DNA from: Blepharisma stoltei
Taxonomy: Eukaryota; Ciliophora; Heterotrichea; Heterotrichida; Blepharismidae
Length of the DNA stretch: 64,000 nucleotides
Direction: 5' to 3'
NCBI GenBank assembly: GCA_914767885.1
Contig: CAJZBQ010000061.1
Location: 248,001 to 312,000 of the forward strand
Part shown: positions 36,901-48,100 of the stretch, one piece after another
How the letters are laid out: the number at the start of each line of letters is the position of its first letter
How positions within the stretch are numbered: the first letter of the stretch is position 1
Made by a program: the position numbers and the translations under genes
Notes under the pieces: generated by a model
What the model was told of the DNA's origin: nothing
The model's input: only the letters and a program-made list of their open reading frames with translations
Database searches by the model: none

Positions 36901-39900
36901 GTAAAATCATCCCCCTGAAAGTATACTAGAAGCGCCTGTGACTGATATAGTTGTTGATGAATCTGATAAAAGAAGAGAGATTTTTGGATAGCCTGATGAT
37001 ATTTTTACTTGCATCATAGTTGAGGTCGATATAAATTTGGATATAACAAATCCATCTGCTGAAGGTTTTATTCATAAAGAAATAGAAAAAGATGGTGAAA
37101 ACATAAAACTTGTCCTTAAATAACTGTTGTAATTGTAATAGTATCCTCTTAAATATGATGGATAAGGATCGTTGGCATCGTAGTTTGGGTATGAATTAGT
37201 ATTTGATAAGCCTACATTTATTCCAGAAATAGTATCTATCTTCTTCTCCAATCAATATAACACTTTTAGGATCTAATTAATTGATATAAAGTAGCTTGGT
37301 ATTATGCCTAATATTTATCATGAAAAATATTTTTTTAAAAAAATATAAATTAATAAAATGCAGAGTAAGAGAATAACATTGGAAAATAAAACTGAATAAA
37401 TTGTGTAAGAAAGATCACAAATATTAGTTGATGTATTTTGAGTGTATCCTGATGGGCATTCTGTTAAGCATATTCCATTAAGAAGGTAGTGCCCTGCTTG
37501 GCAGCTTGAGCATTGATATCACCAACCTCCAGTGCAGGTTGGGCACACTGCTAGACATGGGACACATGAAAAACCATCATCAGAAACTCCAAATCCTGGA
37601 TTACAAGCACAATTTGTCGGATTTTTTGATGCATTAGTCACACAGGTTGTGCATTTTCCAGACTCAAATCCTGTACAAACAGCGCATAATGGATCATCAC
37701 AAATATTACAAGAAATAGCTCTTCTACATCCTTTAGCGCAAGAATTACAAGCTACACAAGAGCTTCCACTTTTATAAGTTGTCATATCACATGATCATAA
37801 GCATATAGCCTTATTTCCAGACCCACAAAATGTAAACCCATTAATAATTGTGGTAAAGTCTGTAATCGCTACATTCCAAAGCTGAAAATAAAAGATAAAT
37901 CCAACAAAGCCTGAACTGTCACTTTTTCCAAGCTGCAAATATGTTGATGCGTCATCTCGATAAACTCTTTCGACTGCTGTTGTGGATCCAGCAGATACTC
38001 CATTGATGTAAATAGTGAGACCTGAGGAATTTGATACATAATATATGACAATTGATAAGTAAGTTCAGCCTATAAATGAAGATGTAGGAGATAAAGTTTG
38101 GGTGGAAGCTGCTTGTACAGTGTCATCCATTATAGCAGTTATTGTACCTGTTGACGACAATTTAAGCCTGGTTTGCTTTTGCAAAAAGTCTGCATCGGTG
38201 ATTACATATATCCAAACTCCTATAGAAAAACTGTGCGAGATGTAAATAGACTGAGATGATAATAAGTACATGCTACCATCAAAATAAAGGCCTCTCAAGT
38301 AAGTAGGGATTGGGTCAACCGTTTCAGGCGACACAAAGGGTTGATACTTCGAAGAGTCTGCTCCTGTCGTAAAAGTCCCATATCCTCCTTGAAAATTAGT
38401 ATAAAAGCATAGGTCAATTACGACAGCTGAGACTGGAGAACAGGAAGATCCATAGCCAAATGGACAACCATTAAGGCATAGCACTCCGACCAATTGTTTA
38501 CCTGAAACACAAGAATTACATTCAAAATAAGTCGTTTGTTTGCAAACAGTACAAAGTACGTCACAAAGACTGCACCTTTCTAAGCCTGGTGACCAAAAAG
38601 CGTTGTCTTTACATTTACATCCACCTGATCCATCAGGTTCTGCATTTATTATGCATTCTGTACAAGATCCTGAGAATGAAGTGCAACTATTACATTTCTT
38701 TGTTTTGCAAAAAGAAATAAAATGGTCACGTCGACAGAAGCTGGATCGAGGTACACTCCCTATGGAGCATTAGGGCCTGTCCGATGAAGCCCTCTGCCAC
38801 TGTTTGAAGTAGCCTTCGGGTTTGTGGATGCCGGCCGGAGAGGGAAGTTTTTGTTTCTCCCTGAACGTTTCCTGCAGGTGAACTAGAAGGCTTTGCCTCA
38901 ACTTAGTCTTTTGCTTATCGGTACTAACGAGGCACTTGCATTAGGTGGCTCTAATTTAGGGAGCTAATCCTTAGGTTAGGTGGGCTTAAGCCAGGTATGC
39001 AAGCTAGTCTGCTTATACCTTTATAACTTTACCTTGGTTTTGCAAAGTCTACAAGTGTCTATAGATCTACAACCTTTGGTGCAAGTTGACTTACAATTTA
39101 CACAGGATGAACCATCATTATATTGCGATAATGGGCAAGAATCTGGACAGCTGTGGTCACTCGGGCATTTTGAGCAAGGTAAAGTACAGCTAGATGTTGA
39201 ATAATCACTAAGCTGCAGAGTGTCTGTATTATAAATAATAATATCATATAAAAATCCTCTAAAGCCATTACTTAAGCTAGATTTTGTTCCGATATAGAAA
39301 GAGCCTGAGCTGCTATCCTGGAAATAAGCGAAATTATTAGATGAGCCAGAGTCCTTAGTTTGGGAATTTAAATAGGAATTTATAGTGGTTTTAGAGTTTG
39401 TGTCAATATTCCCTGTAAACGCGATAAAACTTCACTTATTTAATGTATTTGCAGTTAAAGTGACAGAAAAGGTCGAAGAATCACTTAAAATAAGAGAAAA
39501 TTTGGGAAAGCCGGAATTTGAAATTTCAAGACAAAGTATTTCATTACCAGAAAGTGTTTTAGAGACTATTGTCCCTAGACCAGTTGGATAGATTCAAGTG
39601 GAAATAGTAAAATATGGCCCAGTCACAACCTGGAATGAGAGATAAGTTGTTCCAGTAAAATAATATCCCCTTAAATAGGCTGGGTATGGGTCATTAGGGT
39701 CATAGCTTGGGTAAGCTAATACATTAGATGACCCTACTGATATCCCTGAAATTGAATCAAGCACAATTTTATCGTTAAAACCGATACCTAATCCAGTATT
39801 TGTAGTAAAATCACAGGTTTTAGTAGACGAATTTTCTGTATAACCAGTGGGACAATTCGAAAGACAGATGTTGCTGTTATATAAAAAATTGCCAGGGTTG

Positions 39901-40934
39901 CAAGATGTGCACATTGTAGCAGAGTATCCATAACAACTAGAACAGCTAAGTGCGTAACAATAACTGCAACTACTACCCCTAATACACCAGGGCCAAATAG
40001 GGCAGCCAGAACAATCTTGGCAAGCAGATCCATCTCAATATTGATTATCAACACAATCAATCGTGCTTGCCATTACCGAAAAGCTTGAAGTTGTAGTATC
40101 AGCTCTTGCCTGAAGTCAATAAATAAACCCTCTAAATGAGTTTGCTGGACTAATGTTCCCAAGAGTCCATGTATATGCTGCTCCACCCACAAATCTTGCT
40201 TCAGAGCTGCTTATTGTAGATAATCCAGCCCCTGATCCATTTATATAAAAAGAGATCGTAGTATCAGTGCATGATACTTGATTAAGAACTATAGAAGCTT
40301 TATGCCATGATGAAGTATAGCTTATTGTACTTGCTCCTGAAATTGGATTAGCATTATTATTTGTATCATAAATAATTCCGTTAAATTTATATACACCTGA
40401 GAAATCTGCTCATATTCTTGTATATTGGGTCGAGCTTAGCATGACATTTAAAATTTCTCCACTTGCAAGAGGCTTTATTCATAAATTTAAAGTAAAATAA
40501 AGGGCTGGGTTATAGTTATGATCGCTGGTCATACTGGAAGTTGCTGCAAAATAAAAGCCCCGATCTATTGTGGGTAATGGGGAATTTTGGGTTGGAGAGT
40601 TAAATGAAATGGAGTTTGGGTTTAAAAATTTTTCGATAGAATTAGCTGAATTTTCAATGTAAGTAGCTGTTAAGTCTTGAATACTTGAGAATTTCAATTC
40701 AAATAAAATTGCATCATTTCCATAGGGTGCATCACATGTATTTCCACTAGAAGAAGGAATTCCTGGATAAGCAACAAAAAGAGAAGGGCAAGAATTTACA
40801 CAAACTTTATTATCAGCCAAATAGTATGAGCTTGAACAATCGCAGTAATTCCCATTAAGATTACTCCCAGATGGGCAGCAACTGGGCACTCCGAACACCA
40901 ATGAAATCTGGATGAAGCGGAGCAAAAAATTCAT
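30957..40934 (-). CDS. Paralog D: shortened LamG / cysteine-rich repeat protein with C-terminal multi-pass membrane domain
   Basis: I choose the ATG at 40932-40934 (signal peptide FLLRFIQISLVFGV), aligned with C, although the frame is open to 40970. Modules: LamG 1 40720-40130, then a fused cysteine-rich repeat (40070-39830), LamG 39800-39210, LamG 38450-37870, LamG 37260-36560, LamG 36020-35420 and LamG 35130-34390, each followed by a Cys repeat. That is one LamG+Cys module fewer than B, C and E. The juxtamembrane domain is 33180-32750 and the membrane domain 32530-30957. Insertions at 31706, 32564, 33592, 34936, 36586, 37258 and 38718 must be removed, leaving about 2,580 residues. The stretch 34530-36110 is almost identical to 19400-20985 in C. 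Confidence 0.85.
31706..32316. mobile_element. Insertion with GGCTCTACC-type subterminal repeats, gene D membrane domain
   Basis: Gene C reads SRCSYRWLG unbroken. In D the frame splits between SRC and SHRW. The ends are rich in repeated, inverted motifs: AGTCTGGCTCTACC and AGTCCGGCTCTACC on the left, and copies of their complement near 32190-32285. The centre (31820-32140) is very AT-rich. AGCATC flanks both ends (31702-31707 and 32311-32316), a possible 6-bp target duplication; I found no TA pair that restores the frame. It is unlike any other insert here, a possible DNA transposon relic without an ORF. Confidence 0.6.
32564..32723. other. IES (158 bp) at membrane-proximal site of gene D
   Basis: TAA flanks at 32564 and 32722. 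Removal joins ATAGCTA to AGAATTTGC as in C. It shares its site with B's 647-bp IES, but the sequence is different and lacks the C-rich ends. Confidence 0.82.
33592..34310 (-). mobile_element. SINE-like retroposon (717 bp with one duplicate) in gene D cysteine-rich repeat
   Basis: The target duplicate TTTATTTTGCAATTAG (left, to 33594) recurs as TTTATT..GCAGTTAG (right, to 34311). Joining the TA in each copy (33592 and 34309) restores the KINEYW-type cysteine repeat. The right end reads AAATAAAATGATGTTG on the minus strand, a variant of the family start. The interior shares CCATAAGCG.. and CAAGAGACTAGCTCCCTAGG-like boxes with the copies at 56107 and 58855. Confidence 0.75.
34936..35019. other. 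Short IES (82 bp) in LamG of gene D
   Basis: Same position and nearly the same sequence as the IES at 19799 in C. Removal gives TGSSKQFYPDYE. Confidence 0.88.
36586..36798. mobile_element. Palindromic TA-flanked element (211 bp), gene D LamG
   Basis: Long inverted repeats run inward from both ends: TATAGCG..GCAGAGG.TTCTCC then GTAGCAACTTGGAGCTCT on the left, mirrored on the right (AGAGCTCCAAGTTGCTATGG). The centre has a further inverted pair, CAACTTGGAGTTGACTTG. Gene C is the empty site (22262-22273); removal between TA at 36586 and 36797 gives TPLLYLLD in frame. No ORF. Confidence 0.88.
37258..37388. other. IES (129 bp) in LamG of gene D
   Basis: Joining TA at 37258 to TA at 37387 gives CDLSYTIYSVLYWLEKKIDTISG, split here as CDLSYTIYSVL + YWLEKKIDTISG, with the expected 16 residues between the CD and DT landmarks. 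Gene C has a much longer IES at nearly the same codon, and the first coding-like bases inside both IESs are alike, so one may be a MITE-invaded version of the other. Confidence 0.72.
38718..39051 (+). mobile_element. SINE-like retroposon in gene D cysteine-rich repeat
   Basis: The insert starts AAATAAAATGGTCACG (38715 on) and has the duplicate TT(G)GTTTTGCAAA on both sides (left to 38710, right to 39046). The duplicate holds no TA. The nearest pair that keeps frame (38718, 39050) would change CRLC to CISFC, one extra residue. It has no useful ORF. Confidence 0.7.
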
Positions 40935-42112
40935 CTTTATAATAGAAAAAAGAGAAGTCTCCAATATCAATTTGCTGAATTTATGCCTTAAAATATTAAA
41001 GATCTATGATGTTTAAAGTGATTATAACTATGTATTCTTCGTAAATTTTTATTTATTATTGTAAAAATCAATATTCTTTCTAATAGATGAATCAGATTTT
41101 TGCAAATATTTACTAATTATTGTATTTTTTGTATTATTTTAAATAGTTAATAGAAAATAATTTATGTCAAACCTCAGAACATCAAAAAAAAAATTTGAAA
41201 ATAAAAATTAATTTAATTTATAAAATTGCTTAAGAATGCAAGCTGTCTAAAAATAAATAGAATTAGCTATACATCTTACAAAAAAATATGTAAAAACATT
41301 TTATATAAAAATATTTTGTCAAAAAATGTTTTGGTTATTCTTAAATGATTAATTTCCTATAATAGACTTTTTTCCAATGGTTTTGCTTGCTCATAAAAGA
41401 GGGGAATTAGTTTACTGAAAAATGAATAAATTTAGAATTCAAAGAATTTTTATTACGATACTCAGCATAATAAAAGTATATCAATCATACTTTTAATTCT
41501 ATTTTTAATTCGGGAAATTATTCGCGATTTCAATTTCATAAACTAATAGAATTTTCATCTATACAATTTTTGTTAGCATTATCTACACTTGAATTGACAT
41601 TTTTTAATTCTCATTCAAAAGCATCAATCAAGCATAGCTTTATTGCGTTCGTATGAATGTTCAAATTAAATTATATAAGAGTTTTAATAAACAATAATTT
41701 TAAAAATTTATAATCAAAATGTATTTTTTTATTTTAATATTTTACTTGTATATTGAATGAAATGATTAATTTTAAAGGATTAAAAATTTCGAATTTTTAT
41801 TTTTCTCTAATTTTATTATTATGATATAAATTTATAATACTCGACATTTATATAAACAATATTCTTTATTTTTTTATTGAAAAATTAAGATAGAGTAAAA
41901 ATTAATATTTATTTTAATGATATGGATATTTAATTAGGATAATAAATCGTTTCAGTTCAATCCAATTAAAACTATGTAAAAAATGCAATTTTTGCTATTA
42001 ATAGTTTCTAATCATGACTTTAAGCATCTGATTACAGAAAGAGATCAACACGCATTTAATTAAAATATAAAAATTAATACTATAGTAAATCATCATATTA
42101 AATTTGTAAATT
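40935..42112. other. Intergenic spacer D/E
   Basis: About 1.2 kb of AT-rich DNA. Around 41225-41410 it resembles a decayed C-rich MITE (TAGACTTTTTTCCAATGG then TTTTGCTTGCTCATAAAAG). Nothing else recognised. Confidence 0.6.
40937..40942. promoter_or_regulatory. TTATAA core upstream of gene D ATG
   Basis: Lies 2 nt before the chosen ATG at 40934. If it is a promoter element, the longer frame to 40970 is unlikely to be used. Confidence 0.3.
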
Positions 42113-45100
42113 TTATAAATTACTTTTTTGAGCATTTTTAATCTGATTATTCAATGGCTTGATGCTATTTTTAACAATCCCCGCTTTAGCGAGCTTATGA
42201 TATATTATTCCATATAGAGTCCTAGCAAAGATAGCAATTGAAGCAAATGCTTGGATTACCATAACTCCAATAACAATCCCCACAATGACATTTTCAATAG
42301 TGGAAACAATTTCCTCCTCTAAATTAAATAAATAAGCTGCAGTTAAGACCATTACTAGCCTTAGTCTTAGTTAAATTTATAAAGTAGCTCCCGGCCAGGA
42401 CCGAAGGTCCTTTTCTTCCGCCTTTTGGACGCCTCGCTTGCTTTCCTTTTCCTGCTCCCAGTGTGCACCTAAGTGCCACAGGCTACCACTCAGCTTCTTC
42501 CGGTGATGGGGCTTGGTCATGCTATCCCGGAAGTAGGCGGACTGGGTCACCGTGCTTCACGTCGCCAGACTAGGGTTAGAGATAAGGATTAACTCCTTAG
42601 CTCTTGTCGGCTCCTGCCATGCCCTCCAAATTGGCACTAGCGGTCCCTAGAGGAAAAACCCTTTTTGCCCCGTGTCCTATCGGGACGACCCTAGGATCGT
42701 CGTTGCTGGACTGGGAGGGAAACCTAGCCGGACACAAACTACCAGTACCCATTCCAGACCTTTCCCTAGGGCGGATTGGCTTCAGGCCGCAGCAAGGTCC
42801 CCAATCTCGCCTCAGTTCCGGGAGAGGACGGGTCGGTGTCGTCGCCATTTTATTTGTGTAGACCATTACTAGCCAAATCATAATTTCAGTCAATAAATTA
42901 CTTATTTGCAAAATTGGATCTTCAAAAGGCCAGCAAAAAATCAAGTGCATAATAGTCATTAAAGAAAGAACAATATTTATAGTTACTTCTGTCTGTGGAT
43001 AGTCCCTCAAAAATACTAAGTTTACTATATAAATAAGTCTTCTTATAAAAAATACAAAATAATACTGTGTAGCAAGGAGGCCTCTATCAATTCGGAATTC
43101 GTAAAATAGAGAGCTAAATAGAGCCGTAAAAGTTTTTTCTCGAGACTGGATGCGATTTTTATTTTTATAAGAAAACCAGAAATGCAGTGGTGGAGTGGCG
43201 ATTAATAACATACAGATAGATATGCATATAATAAAATTAGTAATTTGTGTGATATTATTCAATCCAAGTGTAGCAAGGCCAATGCTAGCAGCAGCTCCTA
43301 ATTCAAGATAGCATTGGATTCAAAATCTTAAATAAAATGCAAATTGATAAGCTTTAATAGTTTTCATAAACTTTTTACCCAGTCATCTATAAGAGCATTG
43401 TGAAAAGAACCAAATTATAGGCAGAATTAATAATGAAGCCATTATCATTACCATTACCATTAGATTTATAACGCTTAACGTCCCTTACGGGGTCACCTGT
43501 CCCAGGGCTTCCGCCTGCCTTTCGCTGCATCGGGCCCACCGGCCTCTGGATCGACCAGCTTTGTTGCTCCAAGGTGCGTCTAGGGTAGACGTTACCGGCT
43601 TCGACGGCTCATGAGTGAGCGACTTCACTAGACATGGGCTGCTTTTCCGAAAATCCATAAAAATGGATTTTCTGGTCAGCTGTCGGCAAAAAGGAAAAAC
43701 ACGTAGCCTGGGACGTAACGCCCAGCTTCACGCTAGGGAGTTACCCGATTGGTCCTAACGGACTTGGCTGAGCTTCTCCTTTCCAACTTCCGTGCCTCAT
43801 TCCCCACGAGGAAAAGCCATCCCTGAAAATAGACTTGGGCTAGGCTCTTACACAACCAGAATTGCTTACCTAGCATTGCTGTCCCTTTCTGAAATGTAAA
43901 ACCTTGCCGGATATAATTAAAATATGAGTCGAGGCTGCATGGCCGGGAGGCCATGCCCAGACGAAGACGCCATATTTTAATTATAATGAAGCCATTATCA
44001 ATGTAAAATCATTTCCTGTAGTTATCAAAATCAAATCAGAGTCATATCCGAATTCTTTTGCTTGAGAATATGGAGTATTTCCTTCATTTTTATCAATTAT
44101 ATAACTAAAAGCATTTGGAAACAAATTAAAGGAATTCAAATTTATCAAAAACGTGCTCATTTTGCTAGAAAAAGGAATTCCGGATAAAGTCAAATATAAT
44201 GCTTTGGCATTTTTTATGGGAGGTCTCCACAGTCAGGACATTTCCTATGTGTAAAACTTAAGTCTCCCATGTGGAGCCACTCAAGCATAAAAAACTACGA
44301 ATGTGGGATTTGGATTCCACATGGAGAAATATCCTGACACATGGAGACCCTGTCACAATAATACCAAAGCATTATAACTCAAAATTTGTAAACTGTTCAT
44401 CATACTTCATAAAGAGCTTGGACTTGGATTAGCAACTGACATAACAACAGCTCCGGAAATAGCAGTTTGCACAGCAGCAGTAGCTTGAGATGAGATTGCT
44501 GCAATAGCAGGTGAATAAGGCTGTGGATCATATGAATTTAGAGATACCGACATTACTGAAGAGTTTAAGATGCCATTTGAGACTGATCTTACTTCTGTTA
44601 AATTCAAAAATTTTAGAATTGCTAAAGTGCCCTTACTCCCCCTCTATAAGCAAAATCATTGAAAAATTCCTATTTTTTTGCCAAAACCCACCCTCCGTGG
44701 GCGAAAAATTTTGATATATAAGTGATAATTATTGTAATGAAATCTCAAGCTATTTCTGTTTAATGTCAAAAAAATGGCATTTTAAACATAATTTTACAAA
44801 TTAAATTAATATTTGCTTTCCAATTTTTGCGAATTAGGATTATTTTAAATTTTGAAAAAAAATTTACTAAAATTTTTTTAAAAAAATATTATTAGCCTCC
44901 TCCCTTCGTGAGCGACCAAAATTTTTTTGCTCGCTCACGGAGGGAGGAGTTAGAAACTGCCTCTACAATATTTAGAGAAATATAATAGCAAGTATTATTC
45001 ACATTCTCCATTTTAAATGATGCTTCTCCTTGCTTTTCGATTGTGATAGTAAAATCATTGACGGTGAGAGAATTAGCAAGACTTTCTGAAAAAATTAGAT

Positions 45101-48100
45101 ATAAAGAATTATCTGACAAAACTGTAAGACTTGCTGAAAATGTAACTAAAGTGCAATTTTTTGTCCCATTGTAGCTTAAATCACAATAGCATAACTCATT
45201 CTTTAAGCTAGCATTTTCTACACAAGAATTGCATTTTGTAAGAGATTCACAATGGGTGCATAGATTAGGGCATGAGTACAATTTTCCATCAGAGCCTCTA
45301 AATCCTCCATCCTTAACGGGAATACAAGTGTTATTATTTGATGGGTCTAGCACATAGTTTATATCACAAATACATGAATCATGATTAATTGCATTTTCTT
45401 TGCATGATACACATCCAATTGATGAATAATCAATACAATTATCACACAATAAGTCACCGCATAGAGAACAAGCAGACCTTCAATCCCTGCAGCTGCTCTT
45501 GCATTTTATATTGCATTTATAGCACGCATTATAGCTTGGGCCGCTTCAATATTCATTTATTTTACAATTCGGAATACAGATTTGAGTCGTTGGACATACA
45601 CTGCAACTTTCGGTGCAAGAAGTTGTAGATAAACTTGATATAGGCTTTATTATATTATATACCTGTATTTGATAAAGGAAGCCTTGGTAGAAATTATAAA
45701 TTGCTGATGCAGTAAGCTTAGCCCCAATAGAAAATGTGGTATGCGGCCCCTGATCTTGAAAAGTCCCATATATCGTGATTCCTGGAGAATCTAGAAATCC
45801 ATTTATATAGCACGACAATTTAGTATAACCGTTTTGAGTTAATTCTAATGTAAATACTACATGACTCCATTCGTAATTATTGAGCAGTCTGTCGGCCATA
45901 TAAAAAGTTTGGAATGAGCTTAAGGTAAATGAAATCGATACTTTGCTGCCCATCAATGAGATGGAGTAAAGCGTTGAATAATTATCAGAAATGTTATGCT
46001 TTGAAAATAAAGTGCCATATGAAGTCTCAGTATTTAATCATATAGAAATCGTAAAGGTAGAGGTAATTACCAGTCTTGGTGATGTATAATTTGAATATTC
46101 TGGCATCCTCAAAATAGAAGACTTACCGTTAAAATAAAATCCTCTTAAGTAAGCAGGTATAGGGTCATCGGGCTCATAATTTGGATAAAATTGCTTACTT
46201 GACCCAGTTATAACTGGAATTAAACTCGCTTTATCATAAATGACCCCATTAAGAGTATTCAGATCCAAATCAAATATTTTTTCTTGAACCATCATACAAA
46301 CACCTCCAGATGGAGAAAATCCAGCTGGACAGTTAGCTAAGCAAGCTCCTGACATCTTATAAAGTCCATCAGAGCATTCTAAACAGTCTAAATAAGTAGT
46401 CGAAGTACAAGTTTTACAAGAAGCATCACACAAGCCACAGTTTTCATTGGCGCTATCCCAAAAGTATCCTAAATCGCATTGGCAGCTTACTCCTACTAAG
46501 CTTGCATGCGTTTTACTTAACTTAACTTAGCTTAATTATCTGGTGTTTAAGGTGTCTAGTGCCACAGCCCAAAATGGATCTATGGCAAAACTAGTGACGT
46601 AGGCGAGCCATCTTGGAACAGGTCAGCCCTGGCCAAGCCTTCTATCAACTCCTGCTTCACCAACCTTGCTGCACGTCTCACCCGGCGCGATGCCGTCGCC
46701 CTTGTCTCGACTCAGCTCCGCCTAAGGGTCATCTTCCCGTGGAGATGTGCTGAGAGGTAAAAGCCCGAAATCTTGAGAGGACTGAGGAGCAGTTCCTCTG
46801 GCTATCTCCAGAGTTAAACCACTATTGCTGTCCAGAAGTTCTCAAGTGAAAACCTAACCCTATAAATAAAATTCCATGAGGGAGAGAAAATTAGCAAAGC
46901 TAATTTCTCTCGAACCGAATGCCATTTTATTTATGCATGCGTTTTACAGGTAATGCAGGTGCTTGTATAGTCATCACATATTTCACATATAATATCTTGG
47001 CAAAGGTTACAATTTTTATCAGTTCTTACGCAACCTTTGCTTGAACATCCTGATAAGCATGATACGCAGCTATTTCCGTTTCAGTATTTATCTATATCAC
47101 AATTATCCAAACAAGAATTGGCATTATTGATTGGACATAGAGAGCATCCACTACAAGTGCTTGAGGTCAGGCTACTGACTGTTATTAATGTATTATAAAT
47201 TTTGAGATCCCATAGAAACCCATTGAAAAATGATGTATATGTTGTTGAGTCAAAGTGGCAAGCTCCGATTGTGATAAAAGAAGAGTTTTCTAAATCATTC
47301 AGCCAGCTTGCATCTAAACCACTTGATGTGTCGCTCACTAAATTTTTAGATAAAGCAACTATTTGTTGAGGTGTAGAATTAATACTTGAACTTGCCGATA
47401 TGAAATTTCACTGACTCTCCCCTTTAAATTAGAAAAAAAAATCCTGTTCTAAATTAATTTTTTCTATATTTAAACTTAAAAAAATATAAATTGAAACAAT
47501 ACTTTAAATTTTAATTTATTTTTATAATAAATTAATTAAAATAATCAATCAACTCAATGTGAAAACTATTTAAATAACATTCTAGTTGCGCATTTTTTTT
47601 AAAATTAGGTCAAAATTAATTTTATAAAATATAATATTTTAACCTATAATATTTTCTTATTGAATAAATTTTATTCAATTAAAGGAGCCAAAAAATTTAA
47701 AATTTTACATATATTTTGTATCAATTTAAAAGGGGGAGTGAGAAAGAGTAGCTTCTAATGAGGGGTTAGCACTTGTATATGTTATCGTAGTAGAGTCTTT
47801 TAAAGTTAAAGTAAGTGATATTGCTTTATTTATCAATTCAAGACTAACATATTTTTTAAATGATCCAGAGCTAGCCTGCTTAGAAAAAATAACCCCTGTG
47901 CCTAATTTTGGCTTTATCCATGATGATATTACAAATTTTGGTGAAAAAGTAAGTAATGGAGATGATATGCTTCCATAAGGAGGTAGCTGCATAAAAGATG
48001 AGCCTGTATAATAGTAGCCCCTATATATAGCGGCTATAGGATCAGTTGAATCATAATTAGGGTAGAATTTGCTATCTTGACCTGTGAGGACTGGGATATT

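Noticed and set aside
42604-42861. Open frames in GC-rich inserts (also 11935-12177, 51629-51994, 56228-56521)
   Set aside because: They lie in retroposon copies, are not shared between copies in the same frame, and are likely by chance in GC-rich DNA.
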